DNA of 64,000 bases from Cytophagaceae bacterium (GCA_016722655.1 JADKIR010000005.1:1178001-1242000); one strand, 5' to 3'. Counted from the stretch's first letter, positions 1 to 9,978 are shown. A program made the numbers and translations. Notes: a model not told the origin generated them from the letters alone.

Positions 1-467
1 GTTAAATAAAAGATTGCACTAGTTTTAATTATTCTTATTGAAAATTTCAGGCGAGAAATCGGAAACCTCTACTTAATCATATTAAAAACTATTATTATAT
101 GATAAATATCAAGGTAGAAATAATTAAAATACATTACCTTTATTGAATGGTAGTAAAAAACAAATTCAAAATATTAAGTCCACATATTTCTTCAGAAAAA
201 AAATATCCCTATTTCACATTTTTTGAAAAAATAAAAAAACATTTTTTGAAATTTTAAAATTTTTATTTTTGAAATTTTAATATAAATAACTGTATTTTAG
301 ATATTTACAAAATTGAAATTTTATTTTTTTCTTTTTTTTTAAAGATAAATTAACATTTGTCATTTATTTATTTAAAAAAAAATTGTTACTTTAAAAATCT
401 TTTGCATTGAAAAGATTAAAATTATTCCCATTAAAATTTTGAATTTGTTCTAAGCTAATTATTAAAA
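1..467. other. AT-rich intergenic region upstream of nrdJ
   Basis: This stretch is very AT-rich with long A and T runs. I see no convincing coding frame, no tRNA-like fold and no B12-box-like GC-rich element. No clear TAnnTTTG box at a sensible distance from the nrdJ start could be picked out. Confidence 0.6.
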
Positions 468-3023
468 ATGAAAAATAAAACTACTGAAAAAACACCGTTT
501 TTTTCCGAATCTGAAGTGCTACAAGAGTGCCTTTCCTATTTCAATCAAGATGAGCTCGCCGCTACTACCTGGATGAAAAAATATGCTATGCGTGATGCAT
601 TGGGAAATTATATCGAAAAATCACCGGTAGATATGCACCGCAGAATGGCAGGTGAGTTTGCCAGAATAGAAAAAAATCTGGAAAGCAAAAAAAATGAAGG
701 TCTTTCTGAATACGGTTTAAAAAGATCTGAACTTAACGAAGGCAGAATATTTGATCTTTTTGACAAATTCAAATATGTGATACCTCAGGGTAGCGTAATG
801 TCGTCGCTGGGAAATACTTCGGTCATCGCCTCTTTGTCAAATTGCGTGGTTATACCACCTGTATATGACTCCTATGGTGGTATTATCCATACCGACGAAC
901 ATCTGGCTCAACTTTTTAAACGCAGATGTGGTGTGGGTGTTGACATTTCCAATCTCAGACCTAAACATTCTTTCGTAACCAACTCTGCCGGTACTACCAC
1001 AGGTGCGGTTTCGTTTATGGACAGGTTTTCAAACACCACCCGTGAAGTAGCACAAAATGGTCGAAGAGGTGCTTTGATGTTGACGATGGATATAGCACAT
1101 CCCGATATTGAGGATTTTATTCTTATCAAGCAGGACCTCAATAAAGTAACCGGAGCCAATATCTCGGTGAGATTGTCAGATGAATTTATGACTGCAGTAA
1201 AAAATGATACCATTTTTACGCATCGTTGGCCAATCGATAGCCCTCAACCTAAATATACCAAAACTATTAAAGCCAGAGAATTGTGGAATACCATAATTCA
1301 ATGTGCCCATAATACCGCTGAACCCGGCCTGATTTTCTGGGATCGCCAACACAAATATTCAACTTCGTCTATATATCCCGGTTTCAAAAATGATTCAACC
1401 AATCCTTGTTCAGAAATTGCGATGCAAGGTGGAGATAGTTGCAGATTGATTGCGGTTAATCTTTTTGGATTTATTAAAAATCCTTTTCATAAAAATGCGG
1501 AATTTGATTATGATAAATTTTACGAAGTAGTTTATGAGGCACAGCGACTTAATGACGACCTTGTTGAGCTCGAACTGGAAGCTGTTGACAGGATTATTGG
1601 TAAAATTGACTCTGACAACGAACCTGATGCGATAAAACGCAACGAAAAAGAGATTTGGGAACTGCTAAAAACTACCGGTAAAAAAGGAAGACGCACAGGA
1701 CTTGGCTTTACCGCCCTTGCCGATGCCATCGCTTCACTAGGTTTTGGATATAGCTCACAAGATGCCCTTGATTTTACTGAGAAAATGATGCAAACCAAGC
1801 TTAGGGCTGAGTTTGACAGTTCTATTGACATGGCAATAGAAAGAGGACAGTTTTCGGCATGGGATCCGGTTTATGAAAACAAATCAGAGTTTGTTCAGAT
1901 GATCCAAAAAGAATTCCCTGAACTGTACAACAGAATGATGAAATACGGTCGCAGGAATATTTCTTTAAGCACTGTGGCACCAACGGGTACTTTGAGTATG
2001 CTTGCTCAGACCTCCTCCGGTATAGAGCCGGTATTTTTGATGGGTTATAAACGCCGCAGAAAAGTAAACCCTAATGACCCCAATGTAAAAGTGGCATTTG
2101 TTGATGAAATGGGGGATTCGTTTGAAGAATTTGACGTTTGGCATCACAAAATAGCCGAATGGATGGAGGTTACCGGACAAAAAGACGCTTCAAAAAGCCC
2201 TTATGCAGGTTCAACATCACCTGAAATCGACTGGATGAAACGCGTAGAAATGCAATCTTTGGTTCAAAAATATACCACGCATAGTATCAGTTCCACCATA
2301 AACCTTCCCAATGACGTAAGTGTAGATAAAGTAGGTGAAATTTACATGGAATCGTGGGAAAAAGGATTAAAGGGTATTACTGTTTACCGCGATGGCTCCA
2401 GATCAGGTGTTTTGATCAGTAATGATGAGAAACCTAAGGATGAAACCAAAGAGGAGGCAATTGAAAACACTATGAGTTTGCATCCACCCAAACGACCTTC
2501 CAGAATCGAAGCAGATGTAATCAGATTCCAGAATGAATATGAGAAATGGCTGGCAGTCATAGGTATGATTGATGGTATTCCTTACGAAATATTTACCGGA
2601 AAAATGGAAGATGCGTTTAACCTTCCGGCTTATGTAAATAATGGATGGGTTTTAAAACGTAAAGACGACGACGAAGAAACTTCAAGATATGATTTTCAAT
2701 ACATTGATAAAGAAGGCTATAGAGTTACCATTGAGGGTCTCAGCCGCTCATTTGACAAAGAATATTGGAACTATGCCAAATTGATTTCAGGAATTTTGCG
2801 TCATGGTATGCCGATAAAATATCTGGTTGACCTTATTAACGGTCTGAATATGTATGACGACAATATCAATACCTGGAAAAACGGTGTTGCAAGGTCATTG
2901 AAACGCTATATTCCGGATGGAACAGTAGCAGATAAAAAATGCTCACATTGCGGAGACCCGGAAGGGTTGGTTTATGAAGAAGGCTGTTTGCACTGTAAAA
3001 GTTGCGGATATAGCCGTTGTTGA
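468..3023 (+). CDS. nrdJ: Adenosylcobalamin-dependent (class II) ribonucleotide reductase
   Basis: It reduces ribonucleotides to deoxyribonucleotides for DNA synthesis, using adenosylcobalamin to generate the radical. The 851-residue length fits the long class II enzymes of Bacteroidota. Visible marks are the PQGSVMSSLGNT segment, Cys126 in SNCVV (the N-terminal redox cysteine by family position), and NPCSEI with Cys314 as expected thiyl-radical cysteine. The cysteine-rich tail, with CSHC and CKSCGYSRC-type spacing, is the thiol shuttle that re-reduces the active site. The ATG at 468 follows a long AT-rich leader. It is a single gene closed by a strong hairpin terminator. No cobalamin riboswitch is seen upstream, so B12 control at this locus is not evident. 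Identification rests on motif recognition and length. Confidence 0.93.
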   Translation: MKNKTTEKTPFFSESEVLQECLSYFNQDELAATTWMKKYAMRDALGNYIEKSPVDMHRRMAGEFARIEKNLESKKNEGLSEYGLKRSELNEGRIFDLFDKFKYVIPQGSVMSSLGNTSVIASLSNCVVIPPVYDSYGGIIHTDEHLAQLFKRRCGVGVDISNLRPKHSFVTNSAGTTTGAVSFMDRFSNTTREVAQNGRRGALMLTMDIAHPDIEDFILIKQDLNKVTGANISVRLSDEFMTAVKNDTIFTHRWPIDSPQPKYTKTIKARELWNTIIQCAHNTAEPGLIFWDRQHKYSTSSIYPGFKNDSTNPCSEIAMQGGDSCRLIAVNLFGFIKNPFHKNAEFDYDKFYEVVYEAQRLNDDLVELELEAVDRIIGKIDSDNEPDAIKRNEKEIWELLKTTGKKGRRTGLGFTALADAIASLGFGYSSQDALDFTEKMMQTKLRAEFDSSIDMAIERGQFSAWDPVYENKSEFVQMIQKEFPELYNRMMKYGRRNISLSTVAPTGTLSMLAQTSSGIEPVFLMGYKRRRKVNPNDPNVKVAFVDEMGDSFEEFDVWHHKIAEWMEVTGQKDASKSPYAGSTSPEIDWMKRVEMQSLVQKYTTHSISSTINLPNDVSVDKVGEIYMESWEKGLKGITVYRDGSRSGVLISNDEKPKDETKEEAIENTMSLHPPKRPSRIEADVIRFQNEYEKWLAVIGMIDGIPYEIFTGKMEDAFNLPAYVNNGWVLKRKDDDEETSRYDFQYIDKEGYRVTIEGLSRSFDKEYWNYAKLISGILRHGMPIKYLVDLINGLNMYDDNINTWKNGVARSLKRYIPDGTVADKKCSHCGDPEGLVYEEGCLHCKSCGYSRC

Positions 3024-3041
3024 TAAATTTCTAAATTAAAA

Positions 3042-3074
3042 AAAAGACCTTTCGGAATCTACGAAAGGTCTTTT
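3042..3074. terminator. Bidirectional intrinsic terminator
   Basis: A perfect 13-bp stem (arms 3042-3054 and 3062-3074) with a 7-base loop carries A-rich and T-rich flanks on both sides. It lies between the convergent ends of nrdJ and the ABC permease gene and can serve both. Confidence 0.9.
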
Positions 3075-3085
3075 CTTATTAAAAC

Positions 3086-4207
3086 CTATGCTACTCTTTT
3101 TTTATAATTAAAGATCGCCAACATATTAAACAATGCACCTAAGCCCAAAAGTGCATAAAATGTTGGAAGCAAATCAGAAAAAGTACTTCCTTTGATATAA
3201 ACTGCCCTAAAAACCGTAATTAAATAAGCTGGAGGATTGATTTTGGTAAGCATTTTAGACCAATCAGGCATACTCTCAATAGGTGTAAAAAGGCCGCTCA
3301 GCATTACAAAAACCATCATAAAAAAATAGGCAAAAAGTATAGCTTGCTGTTGATTGTCGGCAAATGTACTGATTAATAGCCCTATGCCTAAAACCGAAAA
3401 CAAATACACCCCCGAAAACGCATAAATCGTTAAAAATGAACCTTCTGGAATCAATCCAAATATCACAAAGGCTACTGTCATCCCGATGGTGATGGAGACC
3501 ATTCCCAAAACCCAGAATGGGAGCAGTTTCCCAATAATAAATTCATATTTTTTTACCGGTGTTACGTTAATTTGTTCAATGGTTCCTACTTCTTTTTCAG
3601 CCACAATATTGAGAGCCGCCATAAATGACCCAATCATAGTCACCAGAATAACCAGAATTCCCGGCACCATGAATAATTTATAATTATTGCCGGGGTTATA
3701 CCAGTTGGCAGAGGTAATTTCAATTACCGGGAATTCACTGTGCCGTGGCATTACCATCCATTCCTCTCTGATTTCTCTATTAAAATCCCCGACTATCATG
3801 GCTGCATATGCACTACCGAGGCCACCTTTGATCCCATTTACTGCGTCTGCCGCCAAATGAATCGTTGACTCATTTTCTTTGATAAGTTTTTTTTCAAAAT
3901 TAACCGGGATAGTCAAAATCAAATCACTTGTTCCGGCACCGGTGCTTTGAAGTGCTTTGGAATAATTATCCTTAAATTCAACCACATTGATGTATTCTGA
4001 TGCATTTAATTTTTGAATAAGCCTTTTTGAATAGGAAGATTTGTCCTGGTCGACCACCGAAAGCCTGATATTTTTAACTTCAAAGTCAGATGCCAAAGGC
4101 AAAATAATAAGCTGTACAATTGGCATTATCATGATCATTTTCAGGATATTGGAATCTCTGAAAATCTGTTTGAATTCTTTTTGTAATAAAAAATATAAAC
4201 TGCTCAT
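3086..4207 (-). CDS. ABC-2 type transporter permease (YbhR-like)
   Basis: This 373-residue inner-membrane permease is of the ABC-2 family. One TM helix lies near residue 25 (MIMIMPIVQLIILPL), followed by a long periplasmic domain up to about residue 175. Five or six TM helices follow in the C-terminal half, with the ABC-2 signature region EKEVGTIEQINVTPVKKYE near the cytoplasmic loop. It is the last gene of the tetR-tolC-hlyD-ATPase-ATPase-permease-permease operon, 5 bases after the sister permease. By analogy with E. coli YbhG-YbhF-YbhS-YbhR it should form a heterodimeric channel working with the two upstream ATPases and the HlyD/TolC pair in export of drugs or toxic compounds. The substrate cannot be read from sequence. 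Confidence 0.88.
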   Translation of the reverse strand: MSSLYFLLQKEFKQIFRDSNILKMIMIMPIVQLIILPLASDFEVKNIRLSVVDQDKSSYSKRLIQKLNASEYINVVEFKDNYSKALQSTGAGTSDLILTIPVNFEKKLIKENESTIHLAADAVNGIKGGLGSAYAAMIVGDFNREIREEWMVMPRHSEFPVIEITSANWYNPGNNYKLFMVPGILVILVTMIGSFMAALNIVAEKEVGTIEQINVTPVKKYEFIIGKLLPFWVLGMVSITIGMTVAFVIFGLIPEGSFLTIYAFSGVYLFSVLGIGLLISTFADNQQQAILFAYFFMMVFVMLSGLFTPIESMPDWSKMLTKINPPAYLITVFRAVYIKGSTFSDLLPTFYALLGLGALFNMLAIFNYKKRVA

Positions 4208-4212
4208 AGTGT

Positions 4213-5319
4213 TCAGGCTAACCGAATTTTGAATTTTTTAATCGCAATAAAAAGATAAGTCAGGGTCATCAAAACCAATATCAAAGTGGGTTTAAGCACA
4301 TATTCAAATCCCAGCCCTTTAACCATTACACTTCTGACTATACTGTAGTACCATTTGGTAGGAATCAGATTGCTGATCACCTGAAGAGGAATCGGCATGT
4401 TTTCAATCGGAAACATAAAACCGCTAAAAATAAGTGAAGGCAACATAAGTGCAACCAGTGACACAAACATGGCGATCTGTTGGGTTGAGGCAATTGTGCT
4501 GATTAACAATCCCAGAGAGAGCGTTGTAATGATAAACAAAACACTTTCGGCCAGTAATAATACCAGACTTCCCTGAATCGTCATTCCCAATACAAATACA
4601 GCCATCAAAAGTATAAGTATGATGTCGGTGAAACACAAAAGCAAATAAGGAACGGCTTTGCTCAAGACCACTAAAATCGGCTTCATGGGTGAAACCAAGA
4701 GCACTTCCATTGTGCCGGTTTCTTTTTCTCTAACAATAGAAACCGATGTCATCATAGCACCTAAAAGCATCATAATCAAAGTCATAACACCAGGAACAAA
4801 ATTAAAAGCACTTTTTAGTTGAGGATTATATAGCATCTTGGTTTCGAGATTGATGGTATAAGGAAGTTTCAAATCTTCGTTCAGCTCATTTTGATAATCG
4901 CGGATTATGGCCGATGCATAATTGATTACAATATTAGCCGTATTGGGGTCAGATGCATCAGCAACGAGTCTGATCTGGGCTTTCTTTTCATGTGCAATGC
5001 TATTTTGAAAATCCTGAGGAAAAATAATTGCAAGTCTCGATTTACCTTTCCTGAAACTTGAAACAATTTCTTTTTCTGAAGATAGATTTCCCACAATACT
5101 AAAATATTCGCTGTGATCTATACGGTCAATCAAAGTTTGGCTGGCATTATCTTTGGAAAAATCCAGAATTACGACTTCGGAATTCTTGACTTCGTTGGTT
5201 AAGGCAAAGCCAAAAAGGAGCATCATTACGATGGGTAAACCCAGCAAAATGACCAGGCTTCTTTTGTCACGTAAAACATGCCAAAACTCCTTTTTTATTA
5301 ATGTTAAAAATATTTTCAC
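4213..5319 (-). CDS. ABC-2 type transporter permease (YbhS-like)
   Basis: This 368-residue ABC-2 permease has the same architecture as its neighbour: an N-terminal TM helix (LVILLGLPIVMMLLFGFAL), a periplasmic domain, then a C-terminal block of about five TM helices. The loop EKETGTMEVLLVSPMKP is the typical ABC-2 coupling region. It sits between the second ATPase gene (48-base gap) and the second permease (5-base gap), so co-translation with the latter is likely. The two permeases presumably pair in the membrane. The sequence does not identify a substrate. Confidence 0.88.
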   Translation of the reverse strand: MKIFLTLIKKEFWHVLRDKRSLVILLGLPIVMMLLFGFALTNEVKNSEVVILDFSKDNASQTLIDRIDHSEYFSIVGNLSSEKEIVSSFRKGKSRLAIIFPQDFQNSIAHEKKAQIRLVADASDPNTANIVINYASAIIRDYQNELNEDLKLPYTINLETKMLYNPQLKSAFNFVPGVMTLIMMLLGAMMTSVSIVREKETGTMEVLLVSPMKPILVVLSKAVPYLLLCFTDIILILLMAVFVLGMTIQGSLVLLLAESVLFIITTLSLGLLISTIASTQQIAMFVSLVALMLPSLIFSGFMFPIENMPIPLQVISNLIPTKWYYSIVRSVMVKGLGFEYVLKPTLILVLMTLTYLFIAIKKFKIRLA

Positions 5320-5367
5320 TTATATTATTTTTTATTCAAAATACTGATAATAAATACTATAAAAACC

Positions 5368-6108
5368 CTACTCTGACCTTTTGGCATTTCTGGCCAGCTG
5401 TAAAAAGACTCCTTCCATGCTGTCGGTATTAAATTGCTCTTTGAGTTTTTCAGGTGTATCGAGAGCGGCAATACTGCCATCAACCATGATTGAAACCCTG
5501 TCACAATATTCGGCTTCGTCCATATAATGAGTTGTGACAAATACGGTGATCCCTTCATTGGCTGCTTCGTAAATTAAGTCCCAAAATTGTCGCCGGGTAA
5601 CGGGATCCACACCTCCTGTGGGCTCATCCAAAAACACGATTTTGGGTTTATGTAAAATCGCTACAGAAAAGGCAATCTTTTGTTTCCAACCCAATGGTAA
5701 AGAACCAACCAGTTTATCAGCCTCGTTTTCAAGTCCAAGCCTGTTAATCAATTGCTCGGTCTTTTGGTTTAAATCTGCTCCTCTCAAACCATAAATACCA
5801 CCATAGAATTTAATATTTTCTCTTACTTTCAGGTTTTCATAAAGAGAAAATTTTTGACTCATGTAACCTATGTGTTTTTTTATGGATTCGTTTTCAGAAT
5901 AAACATCGAAGCCGGCAACGGTCGCTTCACCGGAACTAGGTGAAAGAAGACCACAAAGTATTTTCATGGCGGTAGTTTTTCCGGCTCCGTTTGCACCTAA
6001 GAAACCAAATATTTCGCCTCTTTTCACCTCGAAACTAATGGCATTTACTGCAATAAAATCTCCAAATTTCCGGGTTAGCCCTTGGGTATGTATTACTATA
6101 TCAGTCAT
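5368..6108 (-). CDS. ABC transporter ATP-binding protein (second ATPase)
   Basis: This 246-residue nucleotide-binding domain has Walker A GANGAGKT, a Walker B segment ending IVFLDEPTGGVDP, and a following H-loop (TTHYMDEAEYCDR). The ABC signature position reads LVGSLPLGWKQK rather than LSGGxxQ, so the signature is degenerate. In a pair of unequal ATPases, one half with an imperfect signature is common. Its start overlaps the end of the first ATPase by 8 bases. E. coli YbhF carries two such domains in one chain, whereas here they are two genes. It powers the export system together with the neighbouring permeases. Confidence 0.9.
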   Translation of the reverse strand: MTDIVIHTQGLTRKFGDFIAVNAISFEVKRGEIFGFLGANGAGKTTAMKILCGLLSPSSGEATVAGFDVYSENESIKKHIGYMSQKFSLYENLKVRENIKFYGGIYGLRGADLNQKTEQLINRLGLENEADKLVGSLPLGWKQKIAFSVAILHKPKIVFLDEPTGGVDPVTRRQFWDLIYEAANEGITVFVTTHYMDEAEYCDRVSIMVDGSIAALDTPEKLKEQFNTDSMEGVFLQLARNAKRSE

Positions 6109-7039
6109 TTGTATTTTCCTGCATTAGTTTTATAAAAACATCCTCGATATCAGGTTTCACTTCTCTTATTTCCAGATTTTCAATTCCTTTTTCTATCAAA
6201 AATCTTTGAAATTCTTCTTTACTCTTAAACCCATCATTTAAAACCACATGCTGTTCGCCACCAAATGCAAAACAACTTTTTAAGTTATCAAACTGATTTA
6301 TAGCTTTTACCAAATCATAGCGATTTGCGGCTTTTACCCCCAAAATCTCCTGATTATTTTTCTCTAAAATATGATCCAGGGTATCCACATCCATTATTTT
6401 TCCTTTTTGAATCAAGGCAATGCGGTCGCATCGGCTGGCTTCGTCCATATACGGTGTTGAAACTAAAATTGTGATTCCTCTTTCTTTTAGGCGGCCCAGC
6501 ATTTCCCAAAATTCTTTTCTTGAAACCGGGTCAACACCGGTGGTAGGTTCATCCAAAAACAATACTTTTGGCTCGTGAATCAATGCACAACAGAGAGCCA
6601 GCTTTTGCTTCATACCACCGGAAAGCTTACCTGCCCTACGGTCTTTAAAAGGCTCAATCTGAACATATATCTCTTTGATAATATGATAGTTTTCTGCTAC
6701 TGTTGTATTAAAAACCGTGGCGAAAAAATTAAGATTTTCCTCAATACTTAAGTCCTGATATAATGAAAATTTGCCAGGCATATATCCCGATATTTTCCTG
6801 ATATCCCACAGATCGTTGACAACATCAAAGCCTTCAACTGTTGCTTTCCCGCTATCGGCCAGCAATAAAGTGGTAAGAATCCTGAAAAGGCTGGATTTGC
6901 CGGCTCCATCAGGCCCAATTAAACCAAATAGTTCCCCTTTTTTAATATCCAAAGAGATACCATCCAAGGCCAGCACTTTGCCTTTTTCGTAAGTTTTGGT
7001 AATATTTTCTATTTTTATGGCCGACATATCTTTCGTCAT
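6101..7039 (-). CDS. ABC transporter ATP-binding protein (first ATPase)
   Basis: This ATPase of about 312 residues carries Walker A GPDGAGKSS, an intact signature LSGGMKQK, Walker B VLFLDEPTTGVDP and an extra C-terminal region of about 70 residues. The reading frame stays open upstream to 7177, inside the HlyD gene. I choose the ATG at 7039 because it overlaps the HlyD stop in an ATGA junction and gives the normal N-terminus just before IKIENITKTYEKG. The switch loop reads STPYMDEAS, with proline where ABC ATPases normally have the catalytic histidine. The sister ATPase keeps the His, so the two may form a complementary asymmetric pair. Confidence 0.88.
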   Translation of the reverse strand: MTKDMSAIKIENITKTYEKGKVLALDGISLDIKKGELFGLIGPDGAGKSSLFRILTTLLLADSGKATVEGFDVVNDLWDIRKISGYMPGKFSLYQDLSIEENLNFFATVFNTTVAENYHIIKEIYVQIEPFKDRRAGKLSGGMKQKLALCCALIHEPKVLFLDEPTTGVDPVSRKEFWEMLGRLKERGITILVSTPYMDEASRCDRIALIQKGKIMDVDTLDHILEKNNQEILGVKAANRYDLVKAINQFDNLKSCFAFGGEQHVVLNDGFKSKEEFQRFLIEKGIENLEIREVKPDIEDVFIKLMQENTND

Positions 7040-8022
7040 AACTTCAGTTCGCCGTACATTCCTATTTTCAGAAAACCATCGTTTTTCACTTTCACTTTGA
7101 TAGCATAAACCAAATTCCCTCTTTCGTCTTTGGTCTGGATGGTTTTGGGAGTAAATTCGGCTTTTGATGAAATCCACTCAATTTCACCGGGCAACTCTTT
7201 ATATTCATCTTTATCTTTATCGACAAAAACCTTCACTTTGCTGCCAATTTTGATTTTAGCCAACTGATCGCCGGTCACATAGGCTCTAAGAGTCATATTT
7301 TGAAGGGCGGCAATTTTATATAGGGGCTTGCCGGGGCCGGTCACCTCGTTGGTTTCGGCATATTTCACCAAAACAGTTCCTTCTAATGGATTGACTATCA
7401 AACAGTGACCGATTAAGTCGTTCATTTGGGCTACTTTTGCCTCCAGGGGTTTTTTCTCACTTAAAATCCCTCTGTTTTGAATACCTACCTGCTGCTCAGC
7501 AGACTTGATTTGTTGTTTTAAGACTCCCAATTGAGACTCTGAAGTGCTGATCTGTTTTTTCAAAATATCCACCTGACCACTTATGTCATCGAGTTGTTTA
7601 CTGGGTATGGCTTCTGCCGCTACCAGATTTTGTAATCTTGCTTTTTCTTTATCCAAAACTCTCAACTGCTCTCTTTGGGTGTTAATTTGAGCCGCCTGAG
7701 TGGTCAACTGCTGCTTCAGGATTTCCACCTGTGGTGCTGCATCATTTTGTTTCAATTTGAGTGCTTCTATTGTTGCTTCTAATTGCGTTTTTTGAAGATT
7801 AAGGTTTTGGCAGTCTATCTCCCCAAGTTTCTGGCCGGGTTTGAGCTCCTGTCCTTCCTGAAGGTCAAAAGAAATGATTTTCCCCTGAGATTCTGCCGAA
7901 ATCACAGTTTCAGTAGCTTCAAAAACTCCACTGGCATCAAAATCACTATTGCCAGATTTGCAGGAAGTTATAATCCAGGCCAGGGCAATAACCGATACTA
8001 TTTTTATTCTTATCTTTTTCAT
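7036..8022 (-). CDS. HlyD/YbhG-family periplasmic adaptor lipoprotein
   Basis: This 328-residue membrane-fusion protein begins with a signal peptide ending in a lipobox-like ITSC (Cys about residue 21), so it is probably a lipoprotein. A short biotinyl-lipoyl half (GKIISFDLQEGQELKPGQKL) is followed by a long glutamine-rich coiled-coil hairpin at about residues 80-200, then the second lipoyl half and a beta-barrel domain. This is the layout of adaptors that bridge an inner-membrane ABC exporter to a TolC channel. It lies 37 bases downstream of the tolC-like gene and overlaps the first ATPase gene by 4 bases. That context makes it the adaptor of this exporter. Confidence 0.9.
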   Translation of the reverse strand: MKKIRIKIVSVIALAWIITSCKSGNSDFDASGVFEATETVISAESQGKIISFDLQEGQELKPGQKLGEIDCQNLNLQKTQLEATIEALKLKQNDAAPQVEILKQQLTTQAAQINTQREQLRVLDKEKARLQNLVAAEAIPSKQLDDISGQVDILKKQISTSESQLGVLKQQIKSAEQQVGIQNRGILSEKKPLEAKVAQMNDLIGHCLIVNPLEGTVLVKYAETNEVTGPGKPLYKIAALQNMTLRAYVTGDQLAKIKIGSKVKVFVDKDKDEYKELPGEIEWISSKAEFTPKTIQTKDERGNLVYAIKVKVKNDGFLKIGMYGELKL

Positions 8023-8059
8023 TTACAAAAAATATGTTTTAATTCTAATATTATTATTT

Positions 8060-9331
8060 TTAAAAATCTTCTCCGGTAATAACCTTCAAGTTTACTTTGG
8101 CCTGAAGGTATTGTACCTGATGAATCGCCAAAGTCTGTCGGGCTAAAATTTCATTATTAACTTCAGTGATATAATCAGAGGCACTAATCACACCATTTGT
8201 TAACTGAGCATCAGCAGTTTTCTTGATTTCTGACCTTATTTCAACAAGCTTTTTGTCTGTTTCCAAAATACTGCTCAATCGCTCCAATTCTGCTTTTTGG
8301 TTGGCTAACTTAACATTCGAAGCAAGGAGAAAAGCCTGCTTTTGGCTTTCAATTTTTTTTCGGTTGACACTGAATTGTTCAATTTCATTTTTTTGTGAAC
8401 CCGCATACAAATAACTCAATGGCACCTTCAGCTGCACACCTCCAATAAAATATGTCTTAAAGTCAGATGCTAGAAAATTTAAGCCTGGCTTACCATAGCC
8501 TCCCGTACCAAACAAAGATATTTTAGGAAGGTTTTTGGAACGGACCAGATTACTATTGATATTTTGCAATTCTGACTGATTATCAAACCAGACCAACTCA
8601 GGACGACGGATTTCATTACTGCTAAGCGAAATATTTTCTTCCGAAAAAAACTGATCATTGACCGAAATAGATTTTCCGGTCAAGATAGAAAGTGCTTCTA
8701 CTGCAGACTGTTTCCTTAACTGTGCTTCAGTATTTTGCTGCTTTAGATCCAGAAACTTGGCTTCAAGCTGCAAAAGTGAAGATTTCATTGCGACTCCATT
8801 CTGCACAGAAGCTTTGACTTTTTCGATTTTCCCAACCAACTCATCCATTACGAGTTGTGTATTTTCCAAAAGTTTTTCTGATAATAGAATACCAAAAAAC
8901 AAAGCACTTACCTGATCCTTAATTTGATACAAATCGACTGCAACTTTCTGACTTTCTACTTTTGCCAGACTTTGGGCCATATTTTTTTGACCTGAGGTGA
9001 GTCCTCCATCCCAGATATTCTGAACTACATCAATGGTAGCTTTGTATTGATCTTGAGGAGGAGTGGGTACGCTCATACCGGGAATGCTAATAGGAAGACT
9101 GGTTACTTCAGACTGCCAGGTGGCTGTGCCCCCAAGACTTGACTGGGGTAAATAACCCGCATTCAGGATTTTTTTCTGCAAAGTGGCATTTTGCTCAATT
9201 AACGGAATCTGGGTGGCCAATGGGCTATTTATATTCGCAAGGTCGATACATTGTTTCAAAGTGTATTTTTCTTGTGAATACCCATAAAAAACTTCAAAAA
9301 CTAGCAGTAATAATATTGGAACTTTTTTCAT
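8060..9331 (-). CDS. TolC-family outer-membrane efflux protein
   Basis: This 423-residue protein has an N-terminal signal peptide (cleavage expected after GYSQ) and begins its mature part with YTLKQCIDLAN, the usual OEP repeat start. Long amphipathic helices rich in Q, E and K occupy about residues 130-230 and 300-420, as in the alpha-barrel of TolC. It would form the outer-membrane exit duct for the ABC exporter encoded downstream. It lies between tetR (40-base gap) and the hlyD-like gene, so expression is probably under TetR control. Confidence 0.9.
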   Translation of the reverse strand: MKKVPILLLLVFEVFYGYSQEKYTLKQCIDLANINSPLATQIPLIEQNATLQKKILNAGYLPQSSLGGTATWQSEVTSLPISIPGMSVPTPPQDQYKATIDVVQNIWDGGLTSGQKNMAQSLAKVESQKVAVDLYQIKDQVSALFFGILLSEKLLENTQLVMDELVGKIEKVKASVQNGVAMKSSLLQLEAKFLDLKQQNTEAQLRKQSAVEALSILTGKSISVNDQFFSEENISLSSNEIRRPELVWFDNQSELQNINSNLVRSKNLPKISLFGTGGYGKPGLNFLASDFKTYFIGGVQLKVPLSYLYAGSQKNEIEQFSVNRKKIESQKQAFLLASNVKLANQKAELERLSSILETDKKLVEIRSEIKKTADAQLTNGVISASDYITEVNNEILARQTLAIHQVQYLQAKVNLKVITGEDF

Positions 9332-9371
9332 ATTTATTTACTTAAAAAACTAAATTTCAATTAATTAAAGA

Positions 9372-9962
9372 TCAGGGAGTAAGAATATACCTTACATATT
9401 TTTTTAGTTCTTCTACCCTGCCTTCCATTAGATCGTCATAAATTCCGGCTTGACCTTGAAGAACATGCATAATTGCCGGGCGGGCCAAATAAGGAAAGAC
9501 GGTCATTCCCAAAACACTAAAGGCAAATTGGAGTGGATGAACAGGCTTGATTTTTCCATCAGCGATTTCCTGAAACATGCTACCCACAAAAAAATCACGG
9601 AAGAAATCCACCGGAAGGTTTTTAGCAAAATGTTCGTTGCCTTTTTTATTCATGGTGGTGATCACAAAAAGAGGTAAAAACGGGTACTGGCTCAACAGTT
9701 GATAATAGGTTTCAATAAATACTTCTACTTTTTCGATGAAGCTTTCTTTCTTTTTTACATCTTCCCCTATTTTAGGAAATATCAACTTAATTTTTTCCTG
9801 AAAAATCTTTTCAAACAAAGCATCTTTTGACCTAAAATAATAATGCAACATGGCTTTGTTGATACCTGCACGGTCAGCAATTACCTGCATGCGGGTACCA
9901 TCGAAGCCCTTTTCCATGAATTCATTCTCAGCGGCAAGAAATATTTTTTCTTCTGTTGTCAT
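9372..9962 (-). CDS. TetR/AcrR-family transcriptional repressor
   Basis: This 196-residue regulator has a typical TetR N-terminal helix-turn-helix at about residues 8-50 (GFDGTRMQVIADRAG, then MLHYYFRSKDALFEKIF). The remainder is a helical ligand-binding domain. It is the first gene of the export operon on the minus strand. Two identical 16-base inverted repeats lie directly upstream and overlap its promoter, so it probably represses itself and the downstream efflux genes until a ligand binds. E. coli CecR (YbiH) controlling ybhGFSR is a known parallel in arrangement. The ligand is unknown. Confidence 0.9.
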   Translation of the reverse strand: MTTEEKIFLAAENEFMEKGFDGTRMQVIADRAGINKAMLHYYFRSKDALFEKIFQEKIKLIFPKIGEDVKKKESFIEKVEVFIETYYQLLSQYPFLPLFVITTMNKKGNEHFAKNLPVDFFRDFFVGSMFQEIADGKIKPVHPLQFAFSVLGMTVFPYLARPAIMHVLQGQAGIYDDLMEGRVEELKKYVRYILTP

Positions 9963-9978
9963 TTATCAACTATTGAGT

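Noticed and set aside
1..467. Possible cobalamin riboswitch ahead of the B12-dependent reductase
   Set aside because: The region is almost pure AT with no B12-box-like sequence and no GC-rich stems of the needed size.
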